A DNA stretch of 64,000 nucleotides from TK10-74A sp965217625. Its GTDB lineage: Bacteria > Chloroflexota > Dehalococcoidia > Bin125. Below, piece by piece: positions 26,135-34,971 of the stretch. Below the pieces are notes generated by a model. The model worked only from the letters and a program-made list of their open reading frames with translations. It searched no databases and was not told where the DNA came from. The first letter of the stretch is position 1, and every line of letters starts with the position of its first letter. The translations under genes were made by a program, and so were the position numbers. The stretch covers positions 1,054,001 through 1,118,000 of the forward strand of contig OZ244557.1 of assembly GCA_965217625.1 (NCBI GenBank), read 5' to 3'.

Positions 26135-27148
26135 ATGGCGAAGAACGACGACTGGCTGGCGCGCACCACCGAGGCGGCGATCGACCCCGACCTGCCGATC
26201 GTCGATCCCCACCACCATCTCTGGGATCGGGCCGGCGGCAGCCGCTACATGCTCGAGGAGGTCGTGGCCGACGCCGCGACGCACAACGTGCGGCAGACGG
26301 TCTTCATCGAGTGCAACTCGATGTACCGCAGCGACGGCCCCGACGCGCTCAAGCCGGTGGGCGAAGCGGAGTTCGTGCAGGGCATCGCCGCGCAGAGCGC
26401 GAGCGGCCGCTGGGGGCCGGCGCGCATCGCGGCCGGGATCGTGGGCTCGGCCGACCTGCTGCTGGGCGACGCCGTGCCGGGCGTGCTGGAGGCGCTGATC
26501 GCCGCCAGCCCCCAGCGCTTCCGGGGCGTCCGCCATCGGGCGGCGGGGCCCGACGACCACCCCGTCGCGGGGCAGCCGGCGCACCGCCCGCACCTGCTGC
26601 TCGACCCCGACTTCCGGCGCGGATTCGCGCACCTGCGCCGCTACGGGCTCTCCTTCGAGGTGTGGACGCTGCACACGGATCTGGCCGACGTGGCCGACCT
26701 GGCAGCCGCCTTCCCCGACACGCCGCTGGTGCTCAACCACCTGGGCGGCCCGATCGTGGCGGACGCGGACCCGGACGAGGTCTTCGCGGCTTGGCGGCCG
26801 AAGATCGCCGCGATCGCCGCGCACCCCAACGTCGTCGTGAAGCTGGGCGGCATCCAGATGCGCGTCAACGGCTTCGGCTGGCACGAGCGCCCCGACCCGC
26901 CCACGTCGGATGAACTGTTGGCGACGAACCGGCGCTGGTACGAGTACGCGATCGAGCAGTTCGGCCCGGCGCGGGCGATGTTCGAGAGCAACTTCCCGGT
27001 CGACAAGACGTCGTGCAGCTACGGCGTGCTCTGGAACCAGTTCAAGAAGCTGAGCGCCGGCTTCCCGGCCGACGAGCGCGTCGCGCTGTTCCACGACACG
27101 GCGGCGCGATTCTACCGGCTGCCGCTGGCCGCGGAACTCGCCGGCTGA
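26135..27148 (+). CDS. amidohydrolase family protein (TIM-barrel, lactonase-like)
   Basis: This 337-residue protein belongs to the amidohydrolase-2 family, which includes lactonases and decarboxylases of sugar-acid and aromatic breakdown. The metal-site motif HHH occurs in IVDPHHHLWD at residues 23-32. FEVWTLHTDL, LNHLGGP and MFESNFPVDK supply the expected His, His and Asp positions on later barrel strands. The protein is soluble. The real substrate is not predictable; its neighbours (CoA-transferase, reductase) suggest catabolism of an organic acid. Start ATG at 26135 follows an AAGGAAC. Confidence 0.88.
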   Translation: MAKNDDWLARTTEAAIDPDLPIVDPHHHLWDRAGGSRYMLEEVVADAATHNVRQTVFIECNSMYRSDGPDALKPVGEAEFVQGIAAQSASGRWGPARIAAGIVGSADLLLGDAVPGVLEALIAASPQRFRGVRHRAAGPDDHPVAGQPAHRPHLLLDPDFRRGFAHLRRYGLSFEVWTLHTDLADVADLAAAFPDTPLVLNHLGGPIVADADPDEVFAAWRPKIAAIAAHPNVVVKLGGIQMRVNGFGWHERPDPPTSDELLATNRRWYEYAIEQFGPARAMFESNFPVDKTSCSYGVLWNQFKKLSAGFPADERVALFHDTAARFYRLPLAAELAG

Positions 27149-27167
27149 CGCGCCCGGCCCGCGACGC

Positions 27168-29594
27168 TCAGTCGTCGTGGACCGCGCCGGTGACGCCGCA
27201 AGCGACGAGTTCCTCGTAGGCCGCGTCGCCGAGGCCGAGCTCCTGCGCCAGGATCTCGCGCGAGTGCTCGCCGAAGCAGGGGGCGGGGGCCGGGGTGGGG
27301 ATGGCGGCCCCGCCGAGGCGCCAGGGGCCCACGGGCATCCAGTGCGTGCCCGTCTCCAAGTGCGTGACGCGCTGCAGGTATCCGCGCTCGCGGAACTGGG
27401 GGGTGGGCTCTCCGAAGCACTCGCTCAGGCGGGCCGCGCGCGCGGCGCAGACGCCGATAGCTCCGAGCTCGGCCTCCGCCTGGCGCGCGTCCTGGCCCGC
27501 GCACCAGGCGCCGACGATCGCGTCCAGGGCGGCTTCGTTGGCCTTGCGCGCGGACTCGCCGGCGAACCGATCGTCGCCGGCGAGGTCGGGCCGGCCGATG
27601 TGCGCGGCGAGCGCGCGGAACGCCTCGTCCGACTCCGCCGCCAGCGCCAGCCACTCGCCGTCCTGGGCGGCGTAGAAGTTGTGCGGCGCGTGGCGGGGGT
27701 GCCGGTTCCCAGTGGGACGCCGCACGACGCCGTTCGCCTCGTACTCCAGCACCGCGTCGCCGACCTGCAAGGCGACGATCTCCTGCATCGCCGCGTCGAT
27801 GCGGATGGGTCCGCCGTCCCGCTCGCGCCGGCAGAGCGCGCCGAGGATGGCGGCGGCGAAGTAGTACCCCGAGGCCGGGTCGGGGAGCAGCGCGCCGGTG
27901 TTGGCGCCGGAGTCGCCCTCGTAGCCGTGGATGGAGGAGAGGCCCGCCATCGGCTCGATCGTCGCGCCGTTCGCGCCGTACTCCGCGAAGGGGCCGGTCG
28001 CGCCGTATCCCGAAACGGAGGCCCAGATGATGCCCGGCCGCTTGGCGTTGAGCGTGTCCAGGTCGACGCCCCAGCTCGGCATCACGTGCGGGCTGAAGTT
28101 GTCGGCGACGACGTCGAACTTGGGCAGCAGCTGCCAGAAGATCTCCAACCCGCGGGGCTGCTTCAAGTCCAGCGTCAAGGAGCGCTTGTTCAGGTTGACG
28201 GTGCTGTAGCCGGCGCTCGTGTTGAGGCGGTGCTGCCGGACGGCCGGATCCCGCACCGCCTTGGGGACGGGCGCCCCGGCGCCGCGCCAGACGTCGGGAC
28301 GGGTGGGGGATTCGATCTGCACGACGTCGGCGCCCAGCAGGGCGAGTTGGTCCGTGCCCCAGGTGCCGGCCCAGGCCTGCGTGAAGGCCAGCACGCGCAC
28401 GCCAGCCAAGGGAAGGTTGGCGGGGGCCGCGCCGGCCGGCGGGGAGGGGCGGGGCGGTCGCGGCGCCTCCGGGCCGACGTCGCCGTCGTGCTGGCCCAGG
28501 CGGGGGGCGGGCCGGCGCAGGGTGGCCGGCATCTGCGGCATGCGCGCGAGGGGGCCCGGGGCGTGCGCCGCCCGCCCCCCGACCTCGGTCGCCACGAAGT
28601 ACCGGCGGGCGTTGAGTTGCTCGGCGTCGCGCAGCGCGGGTATGTCGTGCATCCGGCCGGTGATGCAGCGCATGTCGAGCAAACCGTGCAGCAGTTCGTC
28701 GCAGGGCCGATCCGTGATCGCCTCCGCGAGGCGCGACCGCAGTCGCGTCTGATCGGTCCCGTGGCGGCCCAGCAGGGGAGCATACTCGGGGTCGTCCGCG
28801 AGGTCGGGCAGGCCGAGGAAGCGCATCGCGTCGGCATACCGGGCCCAGTCGCCGACGCCGAAGTTCATGAGACCGTCGGCGGCCTGGAGCAGCTGCGCGG
28901 GCTCACCGCGGTGCTTGCGCCCGCCCCAGCCGTAGTCCTGATCCGGATCCCCGCTGAAGAGCGCCCCGAGGCCCTGTGGGGCCGTCGTGGCGCAGACGGC
29001 CTCGAGTTCGCTGACGTCGGCGCGCAGCCCGCCGCCGCCCCGCATCCGCCGTAAGAGCGCCGCGGCGGCGGCGTTGAAGCCGGCCACGCCGCCCACGTAG
29101 CCGGTCTGCCGCACGGGGAGCTGCAGCGGGGGCTCGTCGACGTAGCGCGTCATGTGCGACCAGCCGCTCCGGGCGCAGGCCGTGAGGTTGTTGCCCGGCG
29201 CGGCGGCCAGCGGCCCCTGTAGCCCGTGCGCGGTGATCGACAGGTGAACGCCGGCGGCCGGCAGCGCCGCGATCGCGGCGGCGACGTGGGCCGGCCACGG
29301 CTCAACCTGCGTCGTGACGAGGAGGTCGGCGCCGGCGGCCAGCTCCGCCGCGTCCGCGTCGCCCCGCACGACGCGGGAGCGCTTGTTCCAGTTGACGTAG
29401 GCGTGCAGCAGGGAGCGTTCCGGGCCCGGGCGGTCGTCGAGGAAGGGCGGCTCGTATCGCAGCGCGTGGCCCTCGGACGGCTCCGCCAGGACGACGTCGG
29501 CGCCCAGATCCCCGAACAAGCGCGCGGTCCAGGCCCCGGACAGCCGGTCCGAGAAGTCGACGACCCGCAGGCCGTCGAACGCGGCCTCCACCAT
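27168..29594 (-). CDS. double-domain type III CoA-transferase (CaiB/BaiF)
   Basis: This 808-residue protein is two family III CoA-transferases in one chain; usual members have about 400 residues. The first domain opens with GLRVVDFSDRLSGAW, the second near residue 400 with LAGVRVLAFTQAWAGTWG. Each keeps an aspartate at the catalytic position (RADVSELEA and IRIDAAMQE). These enzymes move CoA between carboxylic acids through an enzyme-bound anhydride. A fused pair may replace a homodimer whose active sites are formed by two interlocked chains. A Pro/Ala linker joins the halves. The ATG at 29594 has a G-rich ribosome site. Substrate unknown. Confidence 0.9.
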   Translation of the reverse strand: MVEAAFDGLRVVDFSDRLSGAWTARLFGDLGADVVLAEPSEGHALRYEPPFLDDRPGPERSLLHAYVNWNKRSRVVRGDADAAELAAGADLLVTTQVEPWPAHVAAAIAALPAAGVHLSITAHGLQGPLAAAPGNNLTACARSGWSHMTRYVDEPPLQLPVRQTGYVGGVAGFNAAAAALLRRMRGGGGLRADVSELEAVCATTAPQGLGALFSGDPDQDYGWGGRKHRGEPAQLLQAADGLMNFGVGDWARYADAMRFLGLPDLADDPEYAPLLGRHGTDQTRLRSRLAEAITDRPCDELLHGLLDMRCITGRMHDIPALRDAEQLNARRYFVATEVGGRAAHAPGPLARMPQMPATLRRPAPRLGQHDGDVGPEAPRPPRPSPPAGAAPANLPLAGVRVLAFTQAWAGTWGTDQLALLGADVVQIESPTRPDVWRGAGAPVPKAVRDPAVRQHRLNTSAGYSTVNLNKRSLTLDLKQPRGLEIFWQLLPKFDVVADNFSPHVMPSWGVDLDTLNAKRPGIIWASVSGYGATGPFAEYGANGATIEPMAGLSSIHGYEGDSGANTGALLPDPASGYYFAAAILGALCRRERDGGPIRIDAAMQEIVALQVGDAVLEYEANGVVRRPTGNRHPRHAPHNFYAAQDGEWLALAAESDEAFRALAAHIGRPDLAGDDRFAGESARKANEAALDAIVGAWCAGQDARQAEAELGAIGVCAARAARLSECFGEPTPQFRERGYLQRVTHLETGTHWMPVGPWRLGGAAIPTPAPAPCFGEHSREILAQELGLGDAAYEELVACGVTGAVHDD

Positions 29595-29728
29595 TGTCCG
29601 GCCCCCTCCCACGTTGCCGTCCCAGTATGGGGGCGGCGGCGGCAGGAGGGAAGACGGCCGGCCGACAATCGACAGGGGCGGAGCCGGGCACGATACTGAG
29701 CGGCGCGCCCAACGGGTCGGAGTGCGGC

Positions 29729-30820
29729 ATGCCCGAGAGCACGGTCCCGGATCCCTTGCGCCTCGCGGCGGCGATCGCCTGGCGGGTGCTGATCGTGGGG
29801 GCGGCGATCGTCATCGTCGCCTACGTCGTGGCCCAACTGCGCATCATCGCGATCCCCTGCTTCGTGGCGCTGCTGCTCGCGACGCAACTCAGTCCCCTGG
29901 TCGATCGACTGGAGGCGCGCTGGCTGCCGCGCTGGATCGCGGCGCTGCTCGCGCTGCTGCTGGGGCTGACCGTGGTCGCGGGGCTCACGGCCGCCCTCGT
30001 GGGGACGGTGATCGCGGACTTCGACCGCCTCGACGTCGACTTCGAGGGCGGGGTCCAGGAGGTCGGCGATTTCCTCGTGGAGCGGCTGGACATCCCCCGC
30101 GAGGATGTCGACAACACCATCGACGACCTGCTCGACAACCTGCGCAACAACACCGGCACGATCATGGGCGGGGTGTTCAGCGGGGCGTCGGTGGCGATCG
30201 AACTCGCGGCCGGGGTGATCCTGGCGGTCGTGGTGCTGTTCTTCGCGCTCAAGGACGGGCGCAAGATGTGGCGCTGGTCGCTGCGGCTCGTCCCGGAGCC
30301 GCGGCGGACGGATGCGCGCCTAGTGGGCCTGCAGGCATGGTCGATTCTGGGCCACTACTTCCGGGGCACCGCGACGGTGGCGTTCTGTGACGCCACGTTC
30401 ATCGGCATCGCATTGCTGATCATCGGCGTGCCGCTGGTGCTGCCGCTGGTGGTGCTGACCTTCTTCGCGTCGTTCATCCCCATCGTGGGGGCCGTGGCGG
30501 CGGGCATCGTCGCGATCCTGGTGGCGCTGGTCTCGGAGGGATTCACCGACGCGGTGCTGGTCGGCGTGGCGGTGCTGGCGGTGCAGCAGTTCGAGGGCAA
30601 CGTGGTCGCGCCGGTGCTCGTCGGGCGACAGGTGTCGCTGCATCCGATGGTCGTGATTCTCTCCGTCACGACCGGCGCGATCGTCTGGGGCGTGCTGGGA
30701 GCGGCGATCGCGGTGCCGATCGTGGCGGTGGCGACGGGCCTGGTGGAGTACTTCAACGCCCGGCCGCTCGCGGAGGAGGCCATCGATCCCGAGGAGGGCG
30801 CGCCGGCCGGGGCGACCTGA
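29729..30820 (+). CDS. AI-2E family (PerM/YhhQ-type) transporter
   Basis: This 363-residue integral membrane protein belongs to the AI-2E transporter family, formerly UPF0118/PerM. It has two N-terminal helices, a third before a soluble loop of about 60 residues, then five more helices with the family segments FFASFIPIVGAVAAGI and QQFEGNVVAPVLVGRQVSLHPMVVIL. Members export autoinducer-2, act as Na+/H+ antiporters or have other roles, and this sequence does not choose between them. The ATG at 29729 starts just before the first helix. It is divergent from the CoA-transferase gene. Confidence 0.88.
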   Translation: MPESTVPDPLRLAAAIAWRVLIVGAAIVIVAYVVAQLRIIAIPCFVALLLATQLSPLVDRLEARWLPRWIAALLALLLGLTVVAGLTAALVGTVIADFDRLDVDFEGGVQEVGDFLVERLDIPREDVDNTIDDLLDNLRNNTGTIMGGVFSGASVAIELAAGVILAVVVLFFALKDGRKMWRWSLRLVPEPRRTDARLVGLQAWSILGHYFRGTATVAFCDATFIGIALLIIGVPLVLPLVVLTFFASFIPIVGAVAAGIVAILVALVSEGFTDAVLVGVAVLAVQQFEGNVVAPVLVGRQVSLHPMVVILSVTTGAIVWGVLGAAIAVPIVAVATGLVEYFNARPLAEEAIDPEEGAPAGAT

Positions 30821-30853
30821 CGCCCTCGGCGGCCCCGTGCCCCCCCTCGCGAC

Positions 30854-32074
30854 TTAGCCGCTCACGATGCGGCGGTCCGGTCCGTGCTCCAGGCCCAGGA
30901 AGCGCAGGGCGTTGAGGCCCAGGACCTGGGCGCGCTCCTCGTCGCTGAGGTCGCCCATGGTGCGCTCGATCGCCGCCGCCGAGTGCGGCCAGGTGCCTTC
31001 GGCGTGGGGGTAGTCGTTGGCCCACATGTAGGTCTGCATCAGCCCGAACTGACGGCCCAGCGCGAGCCCGGGCGGATCCTCGCCGAAGCTGGCGAAGAAG
31101 CTGCGCTTGAAGTGCTCGCTGGGCAGGTTCTGCATGCGCGGGAAGGAGTACATGTGGTGCTTGAAGTAGGCCTCGTCCATGGCCGTGCAGGCCCAGGCGA
31201 TCCAGCCGATGCCGGCCTCGATCGTCGCGAAGCGGAGGCGGGGGTACTTCTCCAGCGCGCCCGAGGCGCAGATGTTCACCACCGGCTCCAACGACTGCCC
31301 CAGGGCGTGCACGGCGTAGTTGATCACCGCCCCGCCGCGTCCGCGCGCGCCGCGGGGGTCCTTGCCGGTGGCGATGTGGATCGCGACGGGCAGGTCGGCG
31401 TCCTGCAGGGCGTCCCAGAGCGGCTCGTACTCCTTGAGGTTGTAGTTCGACTCCGATCCATCGCCCGCCCCCCAGATGGGGCGGTTGGGCATCGTGACGC
31501 AGCGGAAGCCCATGTCGACGGCGCGCTCGATCTCCTTGAGCGACCCCGGCATGTCGGCCGGGCTGATCGCCGCCACGGGGACCATGCGATCCCGATAGGC
31601 GGAGAAGGTCTCGTGGGCGTAGTCGTTCCAGATGCGGCACTGCGCCTGCGCCAGCAGCGGGTCGGGCGTGGCGTACATCGCGAGGCCGCGGTTGGGGAAG
31701 ATCAACTCGACGTCGACGCCGTCCTGATCGAGGTCGCGGATGCGCTCCGGGATCGTGTAGCCGGCGTCGGTGCGGAGTTGGTCCTCCCCCTCCAGGTGCA
31801 GGTCGCGCACCTTCACGGGCCGGAAGCCCTCGGCCACCTGCCAGCGGACGCCGTCCTCGTCGACGATCTGCCGCGGGATGCGGTCGCGGTACTCGGGCTC
31901 GATGCGCGCGGCCCAGAGATCGCCCGGCTCCTGCGCGTGGGAGTCGGTCGACAGGATGAAGTACTTGTTGGGATCGCCGGCGCGGGCGGTGCGCGGCCAA
32001 TCGCCCGTGCCGGGCGTCTCGCTGCGCCATGCGTTCGGGTCGGCGGTGGGTGTGGGGGCTTCAGCGGTGGTCAT
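30854..32074 (-). CDS. amidohydrolase family protein (decarboxylase-like)
   Basis: This 406-residue protein is a TIM-barrel amidohydrolase-2 relative of the kind frequently annotated in Chloroflexota and Actinobacteria near CoA-transferases. It has ILSTDSHAQEPGDLW in place of the N-terminal metal motif, then GVDVELIFPNRGLAMYA, VAIHIATGKD and WANDYPHAEGTWPHS, which provide the His and Asp positions typical of ACMSD-like decarboxylases. GGGAG lies six bases before the ATG at 32074, so this start is preferred over the ATG six bases further upstream. Substrate unknown. It is divergent from the LLM oxidoreductase gene. Confidence 0.85.
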   Translation of the reverse strand: MTTAEAPTPTADPNAWRSETPGTGDWPRTARAGDPNKYFILSTDSHAQEPGDLWAARIEPEYRDRIPRQIVDEDGVRWQVAEGFRPVKVRDLHLEGEDQLRTDAGYTIPERIRDLDQDGVDVELIFPNRGLAMYATPDPLLAQAQCRIWNDYAHETFSAYRDRMVPVAAISPADMPGSLKEIERAVDMGFRCVTMPNRPIWGAGDGSESNYNLKEYEPLWDALQDADLPVAIHIATGKDPRGARGRGGAVINYAVHALGQSLEPVVNICASGALEKYPRLRFATIEAGIGWIAWACTAMDEAYFKHHMYSFPRMQNLPSEHFKRSFFASFGEDPPGLALGRQFGLMQTYMWANDYPHAEGTWPHSAAAIERTMGDLSDEERAQVLGLNALRFLGLEHGPDRRIVSG

Positions 32075-32218
32075 GTGCATCTCCCGTCTTCGCCCGCAGG
32101 CTACTCCGCGACGGCCGATCTCTCCAGCCCGGCCCCGCCGCTGGGCCTTACCATCAGGTGGACGGTCGTCGAGGATCGGCGCACGAGGGCGCCGGGCGCA
32201 GGAGAGGCAGGCTTCGCG

Positions 32219-33163
32219 ATGGACATCGGTCTGATGGTCGAGGGGCAGTGGGGGCTGACGTGGGAGCGCTGGCGGCACATCCTGCACTTGGCCGAGCGGC
32301 TCAAGTTCCCCAGCCTCTTCCGCTCCGACCACTACATGATCCGGTCGCCCGCCGACTCGCTGGAGGCCTATCTCTCGTTCGTGATGGCGGCGCAGGAGAC
32401 GACCTCGCTGCGCTTCGGGCCGCTGGTCACGCCGATGACGTTCCGCACGCCGGTCGACGTGGCGCGGATGGCGGGGCAGATCTCGCTGCTCAGCGGGGGC
32501 CGCTTCGTGATGGGGCTGGGGGCGGGCTGGCACGAGCCCGAGCACGTCGCCTACGGGATCCCCTTCCCGCCGCTGCGCGAGCGGATGGACCGGCTGGCGG
32601 AGTCGCTGGAGTTGATCCGCGCGCTGTGGCAGCCGGGTCCCGCGACGTACGACGGTCGTTACTACCAGGTGCGGGAGGCGGACTGCCTGCCCAAGCCCGA
32701 CCCCGCGCCGCCCATCCTGATCGGCGGGATGGGCGAGCGCCGCATCCTGCGGATGGTGGCCGAGCACGCCGTCGAGTGGAACAGCGTCAACCTGCGTCCG
32801 GAGGAGGTCCGGCGCAAGCTGTCGGTGCTGGCCGGGCACTGCGAGGCCGTGGGCCGCGACCCGGCGACGATCCGCTCCTCGATGATGATCTTCGGGCTCG
32901 CGGGGCCGACCGCGGCCGTGCGGGACCGGGTGACGGCGCGGGTGATGGAGTTGAACGGCGTCGACGGCGATCCGGCCGCCTTCCGGGCCGAGGCGGCCGC
33001 CGACGGCCGGTGCGTCGGCGGCACCGACGAGTTCGTGCAGTGGCTGGGCGCGCTGGGCGAGGCGGGCCTGCGCGAGGTGCAGGTGGAGCACTTCCTCTAC
33101 GACGAGGACGACATCCCGACCTGGCTGGCGGAGGAGGTCGCGCCGCAGGTCGCCGGCGTCTGA
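32219..33163 (+). CDS. LLM-class flavin-dependent oxidoreductase
   Basis: This 314-residue protein is a luciferase-like monooxygenase-family enzyme. It shows the barrel opening LGRSD-like FPSLFRSDHYM, TTSLRFGPLVTPMTFRTPVDVARMAGQISLLSGGRFVMGLGAGWHEPEH, a long family block, and PPILIGGMGERRILRMVAEHAVEWN. Several relatives use F420 rather than FMN; the sequence here (GLGAGWHEPEH with EHxAYG) resembles that group, but the cofactor is not certain. It is convergent with an SDR gene ten bases away. A catabolic or xenobiotic oxidation role is typical. Confidence 0.9.
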   Translation: MDIGLMVEGQWGLTWERWRHILHLAERLKFPSLFRSDHYMIRSPADSLEAYLSFVMAAQETTSLRFGPLVTPMTFRTPVDVARMAGQISLLSGGRFVMGLGAGWHEPEHVAYGIPFPPLRERMDRLAESLELIRALWQPGPATYDGRYYQVREADCLPKPDPAPPILIGGMGERRILRMVAEHAVEWNSVNLRPEEVRRKLSVLAGHCEAVGRDPATIRSSMMIFGLAGPTAAVRDRVTARVMELNGVDGDPAAFRAEAAADGRCVGGTDEFVQWLGALGEAGLREVQVEHFLYDEDDIPTWLAEEVAPQVAGV

Positions 33164-33172
33164 GGGACGCGC

Positions 33173-33913
33173 CTAGCGCATGAACGCGCCGTCGATCAGA
33201 TACTCGCCGGCGGAGATATAGCTGCTCTCTTCGGAGGCGAGGAAGAGCGCCAGCCGCGCGATGTCCTCCGGCTCGCCCGCCCGCCCCAGCGGGATGTTGC
33301 GGATGATCGACTGCGGGTCCGCGTCGTACTCCGGAAGGTTGTGGATCATGGGCGTTTCGATGATGCCGGGATGGATGGAGTTGACGCGGATGTTGTCCGG
33401 CCCCAGGTCGTGCGCGGCGGCCTTCGTCATGCCGCGGACGGCCCACTTGCTCGCGCCGTAGCCGAACGCGGTCGGCGTCGCGACCATGCCGGCCATCGAC
33501 GAGATATTGATGATCGAGCCGCCGCCGGCCTCGCGCATCGCCGGCACGACCGCCCGCATGCCCAAGTACACGCCGACCTGGTTGATGTCGATCACGCGGC
33601 GGTAGTCCTCCAGGCTGGTCTCCATCAGCGACTGGACCGGGAAGATGCCGGCGTTGTTGATCAACACCGTCAGGCTGCCCTCTTGCGCCACGACGTCGGC
33701 CACCACCTCCGCCCAGCGATCCTCGTCGCGCACGTCCTGGTGCAGGTAGCGGCAGCCGTCGATGGCCGCGGCCGTGGCGCGCCCCTCCTCGTCGAGCACG
33801 TCGGTGATGACGACCGCCGCGCCCTCCGCGGCGAACAGCGCCGCCTCGGCCGCGCCCTGCCCGCGCGCGCCGCCCGTGATCAACGCCACCTTGCCATCGA
33901 GCCGTCCGGCCAT
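33173..33913 (-). CDS. short-chain dehydrogenase/reductase
   Basis: This 246-residue classical SDR has the nucleotide loop TGGARGQG at residues 13-20, LINNAG near 85, the catalytic Ser in IISSM-like INISSMAG and YGASK (Tyr and Lys) near 150-154, and the terminal EYLIDGAFMR. An Asp at the end of the second strand (VVITDVL) suggests NAD preference. The first 68 codons and the upstream leader are duplicated at 34621-34850, where the copy is truncated. The gene is convergent with the LLM oxidoreductase. Substrate unknown. Confidence 0.93.
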   Translation of the reverse strand: MAGRLDGKVALITGGARGQGAAEAALFAAEGAAVVITDVLDEEGRATAAAIDGCRYLHQDVRDEDRWAEVVADVVAQEGSLTVLINNAGIFPVQSLMETSLEDYRRVIDINQVGVYLGMRAVVPAMREAGGGSIINISSMAGMVATPTAFGYGASKWAVRGMTKAAAHDLGPDNIRVNSIHPGIIETPMIHNLPEYDADPQSIIRNIPLGRAGEPEDIARLALFLASEESSYISAGEYLIDGAFMR

Positions 33914-33940
33914 GTCGCACCTCCGTCGCGGAATGGTAGC
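33711..33940 (-). repeat. 230-base direct repeat, copy 1 (5' end of intact SDR gene)
   Basis: Positions 33711-33940 and 34621-34850 align without gaps at a constant offset of 910 with about 13-14 differences. The repeat covers the first 68 codons of the SDR gene and about 27 bases of its leader. Confidence 0.9.
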
Positions 33941-34019
33941 GCGATCGATCGGGCGCGGGAACTGGATTGCGCCGCGGCTGCTGTCCCGGCAAGACGCTGA
34001 AATCTTCGGGGAGCGGTGC

Positions 34020-34280
34020 TCAGGCGGACTGGAACCCCATGATTCGGATGGTCGCCACCCCCTGTACTTCCCCGCGCATGTAGACCACGTTCAGATCCCC
34101 AGCGCGCTTGCGGTAGAGATAGAACGGCCGATCCATCACGGTCTCATCTGGTGTGGAGTCGGCGCGCAGAACGTCAGAAGCCCGGCGAAGCGCCGCCTGC
34201 TCCGTCTCGTTAGTCGCGAGGTCTGGAGCGATCTGGACATCAGGAGGTCTCGGTGGCACTGTGGGTGCTGCTCTCCACAT
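34020..34280 (-). CDS. small protein, second gene of a toxin-antitoxin-like pair
   Basis: I do not recognise this product of up to 86 residues. The C-terminal half, DRPFYLYRKRAGDLNVVYMRGEV, is a compact basic strand-rich segment of the size expected for a small toxin, and the N-terminal part has an acidic helix. The open frame starts at 34280 inside the previous gene; an in-frame GTG at about 34262 is an alternative start. The overlap with its upstream partner and the lower G+C content suggest a mobile two-gene module. It is not the ParE-like family seen at 25414. Coding is likely but the role is inference. Confidence 0.5.
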   Translation of the reverse strand: MWRAAPTVPPRPPDVQIAPDLATNETEQAALRRASDVLRADSTPDETVMDRPFYLYRKRAGDLNVVYMRGEVQGVATIRIMGFQSA

Positions 34281-34473
34281 CGCTGATGCTGACGAACGGC
34301 TTCCCGCTCAGCATCGCCGCGAACGACCGTTCCACCATGTCCGCCAGCGCTTCTGGGTCGCGCACGCCACCCTCCCGAAAGCGGTCGACGAGGGTTCGCT
34401 CGCGTGTCGGGATCAATCGGATCAGCGCGGCTGGGAAGCGGACCTTTGGTGCTTGTCGGTCTCTTATCACCAT
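34240..34473 (-). CDS. small DNA-binding-like protein, first gene of a toxin-antitoxin-like pair
   Basis: This is a 77-residue protein I cannot name. GAGG lies eight bases before its ATG, and a perfect 20-base palindrome sits 29 bases further upstream. It starts MVIRDRQAPKVRFPAALIRL, a possible strand-helix N-terminus, and has a helix RDPEALADMVERSFAAMLSG. The size, the palindrome in front and the overlap with the following gene fit an autoregulating antitoxin. The codon use is more mixed than in the flanking host genes, which fits horizontal transfer. Confidence 0.55.
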   Translation of the reverse strand: MVIRDRQAPKVRFPAALIRLIPTRERTLVDRFREGGVRDPEALADMVERSFAAMLSGKPFVSISDVESSTHSATETS

Positions 34474-34501
34474 CTGGAACCTCGCAACTGTGGATCGTTG
34501 G

Positions 34502-34521
34502 GTGTAGGTTGCAACCTACAC
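34502..34521. promoter_or_regulatory. perfect 20-base palindrome, likely operator
   Basis: GTGTAGGTTG at 34502-34511 is followed directly by its exact inverse complement CAACCTACAC at 34512-34521. It lies 29 bases before the start of the leftward small gene at 34473. Placement and symmetry fit an operator bound by a dimer, most simply the product of that gene. Confidence 0.65.
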
Positions 34522-34565
34522 TCAGCGAAGCAACAGCACAACTGTTCCCCAGGGGCGCGGAGTTG

Positions 34566-34823
34566 TCAATAAGTGTTGGTCTTCCGCAGATCGACTCCAG
34601 ATCGAACTGCTCGGTCGTGAGCCCAGCGATCCTCATCGCGGACGTCCTGGTGCAGGTAGCGGCAGCCGTCGATCGCGGCGGCGGTGGCGCGGCCCTCCTC
34701 GTCGAGCACGTCGGTGATGACGACCGCCGCGCCCTCCTGGGCGAAGAGCGCCGCCTCGGCCGCGCCCTGCCCGCGCGCGCCGCCCGTGATCAACGCCACC
34801 TTGCCATCGAGCCGTCCGGCCAT
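34566..34823 (-). pseudogene. truncated 5' copy of the SDR gene
   Basis: This frame starts with the same MAGRLDGKVALITGGARGQG as the intact SDR at 33173-33913 and follows it through DVRDEDRWA (residue 68). There it breaks at 34620/34621 and ends after 17 unrelated residues. The Rossmann loop is present but all catalytic residues are lost. The 230-base homology (34621-34850) also includes the leader. The copies have diverged by several percent, so this is an old paralog cut off by the island at 33941-34620, or an old duplication. Confidence 0.85.
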
Positions 34824-34971
34824 CTCCCACCTCCGTCGCGGAAAAGTAGCACGCGCCGCCGTCGGTGTGGACCTGCCACGGTCGCACCGCCGCGTGCGGG
34901 GCGGCGCGGCTGGTAGTCTGGCCCGACGCGTGATCCCCGCCGATCGGGGGCGTAGCGCGAACGGAGGCCGC

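Noticed and set aside
34136..34636. 166-codon minus-strand open frame overlapping the two small genes
   Set aside because: It spans the palindrome and both gene junctions in a third frame, and has no ribosome site that explains its start.
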